NCBI GenBank assembly: GCA_018401435.1
Contig: JAGYJW010000005.1
Coordinates: forward strand, 1 to 64,000
DNA: 64,000 nucleotides
From: Deltaproteobacteria bacterium
GTDB taxonomy: Bacteria; Myxococcota_A; UBA796; UBA2385
Reading direction: 5' to 3'
A program made the translations under genes and the position numbers. Shown here one piece after another: positions 47,382 to 57,297 of the stretch. The notes beneath the pieces were generated by a model that was given only the letters and a program-made list of their open reading frames with translations, was not told where the DNA came from and did no database searches. The first letter of the stretch is position 1. Each line of letters starts with the position of its first letter.

Positions 47382-48571
47382 TCAGCGGTCCTCCACCAGG
47401 CGCGTCTCGTGCAGATCCCCGTCGGGACGAATCGGCCAGCGGCGCAGCATGGGGCGATCCGGGGCCACGCCGCGCTGGGGCAGCCAGGGGGTCGCCTCGC
47501 CGGCCATCCACGCGGCCAGGGCCTCCCCCACCGCCAGCGAGCAGGTCACCCCAAAGCCCCCAGGCCCGCCGCCCACCACAGGCCCGGCGCCCCGGCTCGG
47601 CCCCAGCATGGGCCGGCGGTCGGGGGCAAGGTGCGCAGCCCCGTCCAGCCGCCCTTCAGCCGCAGGCCCGCGAGGGGGGGCATCCACCGGGCGAGCTTGT
47701 CCGCCGCCAGGGCCCGGTGCCACTCTTCGGCCGGGCCGCGCGATCCAGGCCCGGGCGCCGGCCAGTCCACCACCTCGTCGCAGGCCGACAGCAGCCAGCC
47801 CCCGCCTTCGGGGCGGGCGTAGATGCCCACATCGTCCACCCAGGTCCAGGGGTGATCGGGCCGGGACAGGGGGTGGGGCCCGCCCATCAGCAGCGAGCGC
47901 CGCAGGGGCACCAGGGCCCGCTCCAGGCCGATGCTGCGGGCCAATGCAGCGGACCAGGCCCCGGCCGCCAGCACCACACGATCCGCGAAAACATCGCCCT
48001 GGTCTGTATTCACGCCGATCACGCGGGCGCCATTCCGCAGCAGGGCCAGGGCCCGGGTGCCGGTCTGCACCTGTCCCCCCGCCCGCCGCAGGCCCGACCG
48101 GAAGCCCTGCACCAGGGACCAGGCGTCGGCCACCAGCTCATCGGGCAGGTACCAGGCGGCCAGGGGCGGGGCCCCGGCCAGCACCGGCGCCAGCTCGGCC
48201 GGGCGGTCGCAGGCCTCCACCCGCACGCCCACGGCCCGCAGGTGGGCCACCGCATCGTGCAGGTGGTGCGGATCCCGGCCCAGGGCCAGCAGGGCCCCCG
48301 TCCGGTGGGCGGGGCTGGCCGCCCAATCTTCGGGGTGCTGCTCGGCCAGCCCGCTCAGCCGCGCCGCCGTGCGCACCGCCAGGGCCCGCTCAAAGGGGTC
48401 CTCCCCCAGGCGCCGCACCATGCCGGCATTCTGGGCGCTGGCCTCCTCGCCGGGGCCCGACCCCTGGTCCAGCACGAGCACGCGCGCGGTGGGCGCGAGG
48501 TGCCAGGCCACGCTCAGCCCGGCCAGGCCCGCACCCACCACGATCACATCGGCGCAACGCTGTCGGGTCAT
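47382..48571 (-). CDS. FAD-dependent oxidoreductase (DAO/glycine-oxidase type), one frameshift
   Basis: About 396 residues after joining frames. N-terminal dinucleotide motif VIVVGAGLAGLSVAWHLA binds FAD, followed by SAQNAGMVRRLG. A middle segment DRVVLAAGAWSAALARSIGL and the C-terminal LAPDRRPMLGP...GGFGVTCSLAVGEALAAW complete the DAO fold. Likely oxidises a D-amino acid, glycine or related amine. The frame breaks near 47626-47628; one more base joins GLRTL to APDRRPMLG. The start has TAGCGG 6 nt upstream and no Shine-Dalgarno. Confidence 0.83.
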
Positions 48572-48577
48572 GCCCCG

Positions 48578-48583
48578 CCGCTA
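48578..48583 (-). promoter_or_regulatory. -10 box TAGCGG, 6 nt before ATG 48571
   Basis: Minus-strand GATAGCGG with 6 nt to the ATG of the FAD oxidoreductase gene and no Shine-Dalgarno. It belongs to the leaderless-type group. Confidence 0.5.
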
Positions 48584-48709
48584 TCGCGGTGGGCGGGCGG
48601 GCGGGGTCATACGGGACCCTTGTGAATGATCGAGGATGCGCCCGCACCGAGCGCCCCAACGCGAGCCGCCCCGGCGGGTGATCGGCAGCGACCCTACCTA
48701 AAGGTCGAC

Positions 48710-49310
48710 ATGCCTGCTCCGCTGAAGGTTGTGCCCCACCTGTCCAACGCCGAGATCGAGGCGCGGTATCGCGCCGCGCCGGACGCGACGCTGAGTCGTC
48801 ACTGGCAGGTGGTGCTGCGGGTCGCCCGCGGGGAAGGCGTGGCGAATGCGGCGAAAGTGACGACGCTCTGGCAGTCTGCGCGTCTGGGTCAGCCCGTGGA
48901 CCCCAAGAAGCTGTGGAGGTGGCTCCGTGAGTTCGGCCAGGTGCTTCGCCGGCCTCGCCCTCGGCATCCCAAGGGCGACAAGGAGGACCAGACAGGCCGC
49001 CTTCAAGAGCCGTCTCGGCGACAAGGTCAAGGAGGTCCAGGCCGCGCATCCCGGCGCCAAGGTGACCCTTTGGAGCATGGATGAGCACCGTGTTGGCCTC
49101 AAGCCCATCCTGCGCCGTGTGTGGACCCGCAAAGGAACCCACCCCATCGCGCTCGGCTGGCACCGCTTCAAGCCTTCGCCGACGCCGTCGGCGCTGGAGC
49201 AAAGCACCGCGTCGTTGTCGTCCTCGATGGCGCGGGCTGGCACACATCGAAGAAGCTGGTCGGTCCCGACGGCACGGTGGTGTCGACGGCGGAGCGGCGC
49301 CACCCGTCGC
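48710..49310 (+). pseudogene. Decayed IS630-type transposase
   Basis: Three fragments in two frames match an IS630 (Tc1/mariner-like) transposase in order. The N-terminal helix-turn-helix part starts MPAPLKVVPHLSNAEIEARYR. A middle part has KVTLWSMDEHRVGLKPILRRVW, with the first catalytic Asp. After an internal gap of about 40 residues comes HRVVVVLDGAGWHTSKKL, with the second Asp. The last catalytic Glu and the C-terminus are missing. Frames change near 48990 and 49170. It has frameshifts, a deletion and no end, so it is dead. Terminal inverted repeats were not identified. Confidence 0.85.
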
Positions 49311-49432
49311 GATCGCTATGGTGGCGCCCATCCCGTGTGTTGCGGAGACCGCTCCAGCGGTGCGATGATGGGAAGCCGGCTCCGCGATCCTGCGGCGAGG
49401 TGACAACCTCTCTGCAAATGGGCCTGGGACAG

Positions 49433-50989
49433 TCAGTCCGCCCGGCTCAGCACCAGGTCCTCCCGCCCCCAGCCCTCGATCTCCCGCCGGATGCGCTCGT
49501 AGAGAATGCCGTCCAGGTTGTTGGAAGCGACGGGTCCGGTCACCCCGTGATCGGCGGCGGCGGCGGCCACCGAGCCATACTCGATGAAGATGAACTCCCC
49601 ACGCGTCATCTGGGCGATCTGGCGAAAGGTGATCGACCCCCGGTCGTCCAGGCCGCTGGCGGCCACGGTGTGCACCCGGATGCCATGGTGCAGGGCGGCG
49701 GCCGAGGCCCGCCCATAGGTGACCGCCTCCTGGTAGTCCATATGCGGGGGGGCATCCGCGATGACAAAGGCCACCCGAGCAGCGTTGTCCCGCCACTCCA
49801 TGCCACCCACGGTCACGGACATGGCCTGGTTGAGGCTCTCGGGGCCATCACCGCCCCCGTTGGCGTCGATACCCTGCAAGGCTTGGTCAAAGCCCGACAA
49901 GTCGGCGGTGAAGGGGTAGCGCCGGGTGAGGTATTCATCCCCCACATCCCGGTAGAGCACCGCGCCATAGCGCAGGTCCACATTCTGTTCCCGGCGCAGC
50001 TTCTCGGTGACGCTCAGAAGGGTCTCCTTGACCCGGGCGATCTCGTCGCCCATGGAACCCGTCGTATCGATGACGAAGCAGACATCCAGGGGCACGGCCC
50101 CGGTGCTTGCAGAGACGGGAAGGCTCAGCTCCACCTCGGCGCTGAGTCCGTCCCAACGCCGACTCTGCACGTCGCGTCCCTTGCGGGCCTGCACGATCCA
50201 GCCGCCCTGGGGGGCCTCGCCCGCCGCGGGCAGGCCGGTGCCGGGCACCTCCAGGTAGGGGTAGAAAGGCACCCGACCATCACCATAGCTGTGGCCGGAC
50301 CAGACCACCCGCTCGGTGGCCGGATCCAGGATGCTGACCTTTGCAGCGGGCACGGGCTGGCCGCGGGAATCCAATACACGGATCATGCGGCGGCCCGAGA
50401 CATCCAACGCATCGACCTGCCCGGCCACACCCGCCTGGGTGGGCGCGGTCTGAAGATAGGCCAGAAACTCGTCGTATCGGGCGTTGTCGTCGGTCGCGCC
50501 GGCGCGCAGCGGGCTGGTGTTCTGCTGCCGGGCCTCTTTCTTGCGGGGCACGACGCTGCCGCCCATCGGGGCGCTCTCGGCCATGCCGCCGCCGCCCCGC
50601 CCCTCTCCCATCGCACCCAGGCCGGAGGAGCCCGCGGTTTCGCCCATATCGGCGTCGGTGGCGGGCATCATGGGCGCCGCCTTGGGCATGCCGGGGCCCG
50701 CACCCCGCCGGGCCAGCATCCCGTCGCCGCCACCCCCCCCTGCGGTGCGGCTGTCCCACTCGCCGCTGGGGCCCCGCGCGACGGGGGTGCCCCGCACGCT
50801 GCCGTCGATCTCCAGCCGGCCCAGGCCGGGCTCCCAGGCAAAGGGCAGGGCCTCGGCCCCATCTTCGGTGACATCGGGATCCGGCGTCGGCTCCCCCAGA
50901 TCCAGGGCTTCGCCCACGACGCGCTCGTGGTTGGAGCAGGCCGACAACAGGGACAGGCAGAGCAGGGAGGAGCGAATCAGGGCGGTCAT
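49433..50989 (-). CDS. VWA-domain lipoprotein
   Basis: A 518-residue lipoprotein: MTALIRSSLLCLSLLSAC gives a lipobox (C18). A Gly/Met/Ala-rich low-complexity region (about 70-150; GGGGGDG, GMGEGRGGGG) is followed by a carboxypeptidase-regulatory-like beta domain (about 200-290; IRVLDSRGQPVPAAKVSILD). A VWA domain at about 300-500 has an intact MIDAS DTTGSMG. GGAG precedes ATG 50989. It is divergent from the Bat operon, 181 bp away, and may be functionally related through its VWA domain. Confidence 0.85.
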   Translation of the reverse strand: MTALIRSSLLCLSLLSACSNHERVVGEALDLGEPTPDPDVTEDGAEALPFAWEPGLGRLEIDGSVRGTPVARGPSGEWDSRTAGGGGGDGMLARRGAGPGMPKAAPMMPATDADMGETAGSSGLGAMGEGRGGGGMAESAPMGGSVVPRKKEARQQNTSPLRAGATDDNARYDEFLAYLQTAPTQAGVAGQVDALDVSGRRMIRVLDSRGQPVPAAKVSILDPATERVVWSGHSYGDGRVPFYPYLEVPGTGLPAAGEAPQGGWIVQARKGRDVQSRRWDGLSAEVELSLPVSASTGAVPLDVCFVIDTTGSMGDEIARVKETLLSVTEKLRREQNVDLRYGAVLYRDVGDEYLTRRYPFTADLSGFDQALQGIDANGGGDGPESLNQAMSVTVGGMEWRDNAARVAFVIADAPPHMDYQEAVTYGRASAAALHHGIRVHTVAASGLDDRGSITFRQIAQMTRGEFIFIEYGSVAAAAADHGVTGPVASNNLDGILYERIRREIEGWGREDLVLSRAD

Positions 50990-51170
50990 GGACTCTCCAG
51001 GGGAGCTTCGGGGTCAGTCGCCCCAACAACGCCCCCGGCCCCCAGCGGCTTACACCCCTTCGGCCCGGATCCCGATCCCCTCCCCCCTTGCCACCCTCCC
51101 AGCCGTGAAGACAGTTGCCCCGAATGGCCTGCGCCCTGCCGCTGGCCCCTGCCCCGAGACCACCGGGTCG

Positions 51171-52121
51171 ATGCCGCCCCTCGCCACCCGCACCCCCCAT
51201 CCCTGCTGGCTGCTGACCCTGGCGCTGGCGGCTTGCGGGGACCTGGCCCTGCCGCCCGCGCCCGCCCAGCCCGCGGATCTCCGCGCGATGGTAGACGCCA
51301 AGAAGGTGGACAAGGGGCAGCCCATCGCCCTCACGGTGCGCAGCTGGACCACGCCGGGCTGGACGGTGCCCGCGCCAACGCTGACCGTCGAGGGCCTGGA
51401 GGCCACCCCTGGCCCCGCCCAGGCCCCGGTGCGGGTGGGCGAAGGCGAGCGCTTGGAACAACGCTGGGCGCTGGCGGGAGAGCCCGGCAGCTATGTCATC
51501 GACCTGCCGCCGGTGACGGCCACCGGCCCAGGCGGGCAGACCCTGGATATAGACCCACCGCCCATTTTCGTCGATATCGGCGTGCAGGGGCCGGCGGCCA
51601 GCGGGCTCAGCGACTTCGAGGCCGAGCCCCCGCCAGAACCCCCGCCTTGGGGGCTGATCGGGGGCGCGGGCGCGGCCACCCTGGCCCTGGCCGGGCTGGG
51701 CTTCTGGCTGTGGCGGCGATCGCGTCGACCGGCCCCCGATGCGCCGCCCCTGCCCCCCCACGAACAGCTGCTGCTGGACTGGCAACAGGCCCAGGCGCGG
51801 GCCGCTGCGGGCGCCTTGGACGACCACGGCCTGGCCCTGGCCCTCTCCACCCTCTTCCGGCGCTACCTCGAAGCCGTGCTGGGCTTTCCGGCCACGGCCC
51901 GCACCACGCGGGAGATCCTGCACTACCTCCGCCAGAACCAGCTTCTGGGCGAATCCGACCGCAACCGGGCCCGAGACCTGTTGGACGCCACCGATCGGTT
52001 GAAGTTCGCCCGTGAGGGCGGCGGAGCGGCCTTCTTCGCCGATCTGGACAGCAACCTGCGGGCCGTGGTGGACGCCACCCGCCCCCGGGCCGCCCTGCCA
52101 GCGGAGGCCCCCCATGCTTGA
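51171..52121 (+). CDS. Lipoprotein with DUF4381-type domain, first gene of Bat operon
   Basis: A 316-residue protein. From ATG 51171 the N-terminus MPPLATRTPHPCWLLTLALAAC ends in a lipobox (LAAC). A BatD-like beta domain (about 35-135; VDKGQPIALTVRSWTTPGW) is followed by a membrane helix (about 160-185) and a cytoplasmic helical region (LALALSTLFRRYLEAVLGFPATARTTREIL) that is typical of DUF4381 proteins in MoxR/Bat operons. A lipobox together with an internal membrane helix is unusual. It overlaps BatA by 8 nt. In-frame GTG 51105 would extend the N-terminus and hide the signal. Confidence 0.75.
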   Translation: MPPLATRTPHPCWLLTLALAACGDLALPPAPAQPADLRAMVDAKKVDKGQPIALTVRSWTTPGWTVPAPTLTVEGLEATPGPAQAPVRVGEGERLEQRWALAGEPGSYVIDLPPVTATGPGGQTLDIDPPPIFVDIGVQGPAASGLSDFEAEPPPEPPPWGLIGGAGAATLALAGLGFWLWRRSRRPAPDAPPLPPHEQLLLDWQQAQARAAAGALDDHGLALALSTLFRRYLEAVLGFPATARTTREILHYLRQNQLLGESDRNRARDLLDATDRLKFAREGGGAAFFADLDSNLRAVVDATRPRAALPAEAPHA

Positions 52122-53082
52122 GTGGGCGACCCCCTACTGGCTGCTGGCCCTGCCGCTGGCCCTGGCGGCGCCCTGGCTGGCCCGGCACCCCCGCATCGCC
52201 GTGGCCTCCCTTGGCGCGGTGAAGGCTCCGCGCACCCTGCGCAGCCTGCTGGCCTTCACCCCCCGCCTGCTGGGCAGCCTGGGCCTGGCCTTGCTGGTGG
52301 TGGCCATGGCCCGGCCCCAGGACGTCAACCGCGAGCGCATCCAAGAGAAAGACGGCATCGACATCATGCTGGTGCTCGACACCTCGGGGTCCATGGAGGC
52401 CCGCGACTACGAGGTGGGGCGCCGCCGCGCCAGCCGCCTGAGCGCCGCCAAAGAGGTCATCGCCCGCTTCGTCCTGGGCCGCCCCGACGACCGCATCGGC
52501 CTGGTGGTCTTTGGCGAGGACGCCTTCACCCAGGTGCCGCTGACCACCGATGGCCGCGCCATGGTGGGCTTTCTGGCCCAGGTCGACATCGGCTTTGCGG
52601 GCAAGCGGGCCACGGCCATCGGCGACGCCATCGCCGTGGGGGCCCAGCGCCTCGAAGAGCTGGAGGCCCCCAGCAAGATCATGATCCTGCTGACGGATGG
52701 CCAGAGCAACGCAGGCCAGATCGACCCCATCGAAGCCGCCCAGGCCGCCGCCGCCCTGGGCATCAAGGTCTACACCATCGGCATCGGAGGCTCTGGGGGC
52801 GGGGGTGGCGGACTCTTCGGTATGTTGGGGGGTGGCAGCGATCTGGACGAGCGCACCCTGCAACGCATCGCCCAACTCACCGATGCCCGCTACTTCCGGG
52901 CCGACGACACCGGCGCCCTGCTCAAGGTCTACGAGACCATCGACCAGCTCGAAAAGACCACCGCAGAGGTCAAGGAATATGTCCACACCGAAGAGCGCTT
53001 CGAAGCCTGGGCCTGGTCGGGCCTGGCCCTGCTGATGCTGCAGGCCCTGCTGGGCGAGACCCTGTTTCGGAGGCTGCCATGA
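52114..53082 (+). CDS. BatA-like VWA membrane protein
   Basis: A 322-residue inner-membrane protein. Two N-terminal membrane helices (about 8-22 and 52-72) and one C-terminal helix (about 298-316) flank a VWA domain with complete MIDAS DTSGSM near 92 and ATAIGDAIAVG, LLTDGQSNAG. A Gly-rich insert (GGSGGGGGGLFG) follows. It is the first VWA gene of a Bat operon, with batB overlapping by 4 nt. Family role: envelope or oxidative stress tolerance with MoxR partners. Confidence 0.9.
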   Translation: MLEWATPYWLLALPLALAAPWLARHPRIAVASLGAVKAPRTLRSLLAFTPRLLGSLGLALLVVAMARPQDVNRERIQEKDGIDIMLVLDTSGSMEARDYEVGRRRASRLSAAKEVIARFVLGRPDDRIGLVVFGEDAFTQVPLTTDGRAMVGFLAQVDIGFAGKRATAIGDAIAVGAQRLEELEAPSKIMILLTDGQSNAGQIDPIEAAQAAAALGIKVYTIGIGGSGGGGGGLFGMLGGGSDLDERTLQRIAQLTDARYFRADDTGALLKVYETIDQLEKTTAEVKEYVHTEERFEAWAWSGLALLMLQALLGETLFRRLP

Positions 53083-54129
53083 ACCTGGCCTCTCCGGAGC
53101 TGTTGCATTTGCTCTGGGCCCTGCCGGTGCTGGCCTTGCTTTGGGTCTGGGCCCTGCGCCGCCGCAGCCGGGCCATGGCCCGCCTGGGGCCCCTGGTGGG
53201 CGAGCGCGCCAGCCAGCGTGCGGGCAGCATCCACCGCAACCGCGCCCTGCTCTGGACCTTGGCGGTCGGCCTCATCGCCTTCGCCCTGGCCCGGCCACGC
53301 TGGGGCTTCCGCTGGCAGGAGATCAAGCGCGAGGGGCTGGACATCGTGGTGGTCCTCGATGTCAGCCGGTCCATGAATGCCGAGGACATCTCGCCCTCGC
53401 GCATCGAGCGCGCCCGCCGCAAGATCCTCGACCTCACGGACCTGTTGGCCGGCGACCGCGTGGGCATGGTGCTCTTTGCCGGCGGGGCCCACCCCGACGT
53501 GCCCCTCACCCTCGATACGGATATGCTCCGCGACAAGGTGCGCCGCACCGAGACCTCGGCCCTGCTGGCCCAGGGCTCGGACCTGGCCGCCGGCATCGAG
53601 GGCGGGGTGCTGCTGCTGGGTGAGCAAGCCGCGGCCGACCGCGCCCTCATCCTGATCACCGATGGCGAAGACCACGGCGAGGCCGCAAGAGAGGCCGCCC
53701 AGAAGGCCGCCGGGGCCGGCGTGCACCTCTATGTCATCGGCGTGGGCACGCCGGACGGCGCCCCCATCCCCCTGGCCGGGGGCGGCTTCCAGAAGGACAA
53801 GGCCGGACAGGTCGTGCTCAGCCGCCTGGACGAGGACCTGTTGCAAGACATCGCCCGCATCGGCAGCGGCGCCTATGTGCGGGCGGGCGCGGGCATCGGC
53901 GACATCCAGGGCATCTACGAGGACGAGATCCGCGGCCGGCTCAAGGGCGCGGATCTGGGCACCCAGCGCGAGAAGATCTGGGAGGAGCACTACCAGTGGC
54001 CCCTGGGCATCGCCCTGCTGCTGCTGCTGGCCCAGAGCCTGCTGAGCCCGGGCCGCTGCGCCTGCCGGGCCTGGCGGGCGCGGGCAAGGCCGCCTCCCGG
54101 GCCGCAGCCAGCCGCCCCTCTCGCCCCGG
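53079..54129 (+). CDS. BatB-like VWA membrane protein, 3' end disturbed by indels
   Basis: A second VWA protein; about 325 residues are certain. Helices are at about 5-22 and 58-75, the VWA domain has MIDAS DVSRSMN near 97, and a final helix WPLGIALLLLLAQSLL is at about 306-322. After that (54045-54130) the frame is unclear. The best third-position GC is in another frame, reached by one extra G at 54050-54052. The TPR part begins in a third frame after the CCCCGGG at 54124-54130. It may be a BatB-TPR fusion, as in many proteobacteria, or two genes. Confidence 0.75.
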
Positions 54130-54891
54130 GTGCTGCTGCTGGCCTCGGCCGCCGCCCAGGCCGAGGATGCCCCCGCCGACCCCGTCGCGACCTTGGCCCA
54201 GCGCCAGGCCGCGAACCCCGACGATCTGGACCTGGCCGAAGCCCTGGGCCGCGCCCTCTACGAGCAGGGCGACTACAACCGCGCCCACGACATCCTGAAA
54301 GGGGTGGCCGACCGCGCCCTGGACCCCAGCCGCCGCGACCGCGCCCGCAGCAACGCCGCCCTGGCCGCCTACCGCGCCGGCCGCCTCAGCCAGGCCGCCG
54401 AAGACTGGGGCCGGGTGGTGCAAGACAACCCCGATCACCCCAGCGCCGCCCAAAACAAGGGCGCGGTGGAGCAGGAGATCGCCCAGCGCTTGCAGCAGCA
54501 GCAGCAAGACCCGCCGCAGCAGCAGCAAGACCCGCAGCAGCAGCAAGACCCGCAGCAGCAGCAAGACCCGCAGCAACAGCAGCAAGACCCGCAACAGCAA
54601 CAGCAAGACCCGCAACAGCAACAGCAAGACCCGCAACCGCAGGATGGCACCCGCGAGCCCGCAGAGGCCGAAGCCAGGGCCGGTGACAGCGGAGACCCCG
54701 CAGACCCCGGCGAGCAGGAGATCCAAGCCGATGGTGACCCGGGAGAGCCCCAGGAGGCGCCGGCGCCTGCCCAGCCCCGCAAACCCGGCGAGCTGAGCCC
54801 CGAGGAGGCCGAGCGGCTGCTGGACGGCGTCCAGGAGGGTACGCCCCGGGTGCGCCGCAGCGACCGCGGCGATTCGGAGAAGGACTGGTGA
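54130..54891 (+). CDS. TPR protein of Bat operon (BatC-like), or C-terminal half of a BatB fusion
   Basis: 253 residues from GTG 54130. A hydrophobic signal-like start (VLLLASAAAQAED) precedes two TPR-like repeats (about 20-115; ALGRALYEQGDYNRAHDILKG, AALAAYRAGRLSQAAEDW). A QQQQD repeat tract (about 122-175), an acidic linker and the C-terminal LSPEEAERLLDGVQEGTPRVRR complete it, as in BatC/BatB-TPR proteins. Its upstream joining to BatB is unresolved. It overlaps BatD by 1 nt (TGATG). Periplasmic or cytoplasmic location depends on whether it is fused. Confidence 0.75.
   Translation: MLLLASAAAQAEDAPADPVATLAQRQAANPDDLDLAEALGRALYEQGDYNRAHDILKGVADRALDPSRRDRARSNAALAAYRAGRLSQAAEDWGRVVQDNPDHPSAAQNKGAVEQEIAQRLQQQQQDPPQQQQDPQQQQDPQQQQDPQQQQQDPQQQQQDPQQQQQDPQPQDGTREPAEAEARAGDSGDPADPGEQEIQADGDPGEPQEAPAPAQPRKPGELSPEEAERLLDGVQEGTPRVRRSDRGDSEKDW
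54493..54640 (+). repeat. CAG-rich tandem repeat coding for QQQ(Q)QDP
   Basis: About eight units of (CAG/CAA)3-5 GAC CCG encode Gln-rich blocks separated by Asp-Pro in the TPR protein. Unit length alternates between 15 and 21 bp, so slippage keeps the frame. Confidence 0.9.
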
Positions 54892-56516
54892 TGGACCTGC
54901 TGCTGCTGTTGATCTGGCTGCCTGCCGCCCTCGCGGCGCGCTTGGACGCCAGTCTGCCCGTGGATGAGCTGAGCGTGGGCCAGACGGTTGAGCTGCAAGT
55001 GCAGCTCAGCGATGGCAAGGCCCGGGGTCTGCCTTCGGTGGACCATGGCGCCGGCTTGCAGGTGGCCTTCCTGGGCCAGGGCCAAAGCGTCGTATCGGTC
55101 AACTTCAAGACCACCCGCATCGTTCGCTACACCTACTCGGTCACCGCCATCGAACCGGGAATTCACACCCTGGGCCCCATCTTGCTGGAGGCCGAGGGCC
55201 AGAGCCTGCGGGTGGACCCCTCCCCCATCACCGTCACCGAACGCAGCGCGGCGGAACAAGCCACCCACACCGTGTCGGCAACCCTGTCCGAAGACGCGCC
55301 CTATGTCGGCCAGACCGCGGTCTACAAGCTGCGCTGGCGCCGCACCGAAGATGTGCAGAATCGCAGCTGGACCTTGCCCGACTTCCCTGGATTTGTGCAG
55401 GATCGCACGGTCGAGCCCGAGGGCCGCGAGCACCGCATCGCCGACAAGGGCGTCGCCGCCCAGGTCGAGGAGATCTGGGTGCCCCTGGTGGCCAGCGCCG
55501 AGGGCGCACACAGCATCGGCCCGGCCCTGCTGGAGCTGGCCATCCCCGAAGAACGCACCCAGCGAAACCGTAGGTATGACCCTTTCTTTGACCGCACCCC
55601 TCTGCGCACCGAGCGCCTGGCCACCGACCGCATCGCCGTCACCACCCGGCCCCTGCCCACCGCCGGAAAGCCCGCGGACTTCTCCGGCCTGGTGGGGCAG
55701 TTCAGCCTGACGGCCACGCCCTCTGCCCGCAGTGTGCCGTTGGGGGGCAGCATCACCCTCGAGGTGAAGCTGGAAGGCGACGGCGCCTTGACCGGCTTCA
55801 CGCTGCCCCCGCTGCCCGCCGAGGCGGGTCTGCGCGCCTATGACGACGCCCCCGAGATCAGCGCCACCCTCAAGGAGGGTCGCTACCAGGCCACCGCCCT
55901 CTACCGCCGCGCGCTGGTGCCCGACCGTGAGGGCACCGTGAGCGTGCCCCCCATCGAGGTTCACGTCTTTGAACCCAGCCGTGGCGCCTATGTCTTGCTG
56001 CGCACCGAGCCCCTGACCCTCACCGTGACGCCGGGTGAACAGGGCGGCGAGGTGGCCAGCTTTGCCGACGCGCCCCTGGACCGCCGCCGCGACGTCGAGG
56101 CGCTGGGCGACGACATTTTGCCCCCACCCAGCAGCGCCCGAATCCAGGACGCGACCCTGCGCGCCCGGCTGCCCCTGGCCTTGGGCCTCCCTCTGCTGCC
56201 CCTGCTGGCCTGGCTGGGTCTGGGCCTGGACAGCCGCCGCCGGGCCCGGGCGCCGACCCTGGGCCGAGCTGCGGCGCCGCATGGCCGACCTGCCCGCCGA
56301 CCCCGACGCCCGCCTCGCCGCCTTGGAGCAGCTCTTTCGAGACGCCGCTGGCCTCGCCTGGGGGTGGCGGGGCCCGCCGTGGACCGCGCGGGCGCCACCC
56401 GCCTGGGCCCTGACGCCGCCACCCTCTACGCCGATCTGGAGGCCACCCGCTACGGGGGCCAGCCCGCCGCCGACCTCGAAGCCCGGGTGCGCGCCTTCGT
56501 GGAGTCCCGCCCATGA
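54891..56516 (+). CDS. BatD-like protein, two compensating frameshifts near 3' end
   Basis: About 541 residues. A signal peptide (1-16) is followed by several beta-sandwich domains of BatD type (residues 17-420; SVGQTVELQVQLSD, APYVGQTAVYKLRWR, GKPADFSGLVGQFSL). Then come a membrane helix (about 430-448) and a cytoplasmic tail. Third-position GC and sense show the tail between 56250 and 56362 coding one frame later (PWAELRRRMADLPADPDARLAALEQLFRDAAGLAW), then back. One extra G at 56248-56250 and one missing G at 56360-56364 explain it. ATG 54891 overlaps the TPR gene stop. Confidence 0.85.
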   Translation: MDLLLLLIWLPAALAARLDASLPVDELSVGQTVELQVQLSDGKARGLPSVDHGAGLQVAFLGQGQSVVSVNFKTTRIVRYTYSVTAIEPGIHTLGPILLEAEGQSLRVDPSPITVTERSAAEQATHTVSATLSEDAPYVGQTAVYKLRWRRTEDVQNRSWTLPDFPGFVQDRTVEPEGREHRIADKGVAAQVEEIWVPLVASAEGAHSIGPALLELAIPEERTQRNRRYDPFFDRTPLRTERLATDRIAVTTRPLPTAGKPADFSGLVGQFSLTATPSARSVPLGGSITLEVKLEGDGALTGFTLPPLPAEAGLRAYDDAPEISATLKEGRYQATALYRRALVPDREGTVSVPPIEVHVFEPSRGAYVLLRTEPLTLTVTPGEQGGEVASFADAPLDRRRDVEALGDDILPPPSSARIQDATLRARLPLALGLPLLPLLAWLGLGLDSRRRARAPTLGRAAAPHGRPARRPRRPPRRLGAALSRRRWPRLGVAGPAVDRAGATRLGPDAATLYADLEATRYGGQPAADLEARVRAFVESRP

Positions 56517-57283
56517 AGACACGCTGCATCGCCCTCTCTGCATGGCTGCTGCTCGGCCTCCCCCAAAGCGCCGCCGCTGACGCCCAGGCCGACTACGACC
56601 GCGGCATGGCCGCCCTTCACGCCGGTGACGCGGCCACCGCACAAGACGCCTTTCAGCAGGCCCTGGCCCAGGGCGGCAGAGACCCCGCCGTCTACCACGC
56701 CCTGGGCAACGCCTTGTTTCGCCAGGGAGAGGGCGCCCGCGCCCTGGCCGCCTGGCGCCGGGGCCAGCGGCTGGCCCCCCGAAATGGCGACCTAGCCGCC
56801 AACATCGACAAGGCCCGCCTGGACGCGACCGACCGCATCGACCCGCCCGGCCCCGGCGCCGGGCCCACCTTCTGGCTGCGCTTTCTGTCCCCGGCCGAGG
56901 CCGCCCTGATCGCCGGCCTGCTGGGGGCCATCGGCGCCCTGGGCCTGCTGCTGCGGGCGATTCGGCGTCGCAAGGGCGCGCCCACCCCCGCCTGGGGTGC
57001 AGAGACGCTGATCGGCCTGGGCGGCGGCCTGGCCCTGGGCGCCAGCGTGGCCCTGGCCAGCCGTGCCGCAGACACGGCCATCGTCTTGCCCGCCGAGGTG
57101 GCGGCCCGGTCGGCCTTGGGCCCCGACGGCATCGACCTCTTCGTGGTGCACGCCGGCGCTGAGCTGCGCCGGGTCGAGCCCGCCGCCGGACATTGGCTGG
57201 TGGCCCTGCCTGACGACCGCCGGGGCTGGCTGCCCGAAGACGCCCTGCTCAGCACCGATCCCGAGGCGCCCTTCAAGCCCTGA
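56513..57283 (+). CDS. BatE-like protein (TPR plus membrane helices and SH3-like tail)
   Basis: A 256-residue protein. Signal peptide (1-22), a TPR unit pair (about 24-100; YDRGMAALHAGDAATAQDAFQQAL, YHALGNALFRQGEGARAL), two membrane helices (about 128-148 and 160-180) and a C-terminal SH3-like part (about 190-250; GIDLFVVHAGAELRRVEPAAGHWLVALPDDRRGWLPE). It overlaps BatD by 4 nt and closes the Bat operon. Its stop is 15 nt from the convergent hybrid kinase gene. Confidence 0.87.
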   Translation: MKTRCIALSAWLLLGLPQSAAADAQADYDRGMAALHAGDAATAQDAFQQALAQGGRDPAVYHALGNALFRQGEGARALAAWRRGQRLAPRNGDLAANIDKARLDATDRIDPPGPGAGPTFWLRFLSPAEAALIAGLLGAIGALGLLLRAIRRRKGAPTPAWGAETLIGLGGGLALGASVALASRAADTAIVLPAEVAARSALGPDGIDLFVVHAGAELRRVEPAAGHWLVALPDDRRGWLPEDALLSTDPEAPFKP

Positions 57284-57297
57284 CCCCAAGCCCGGCC

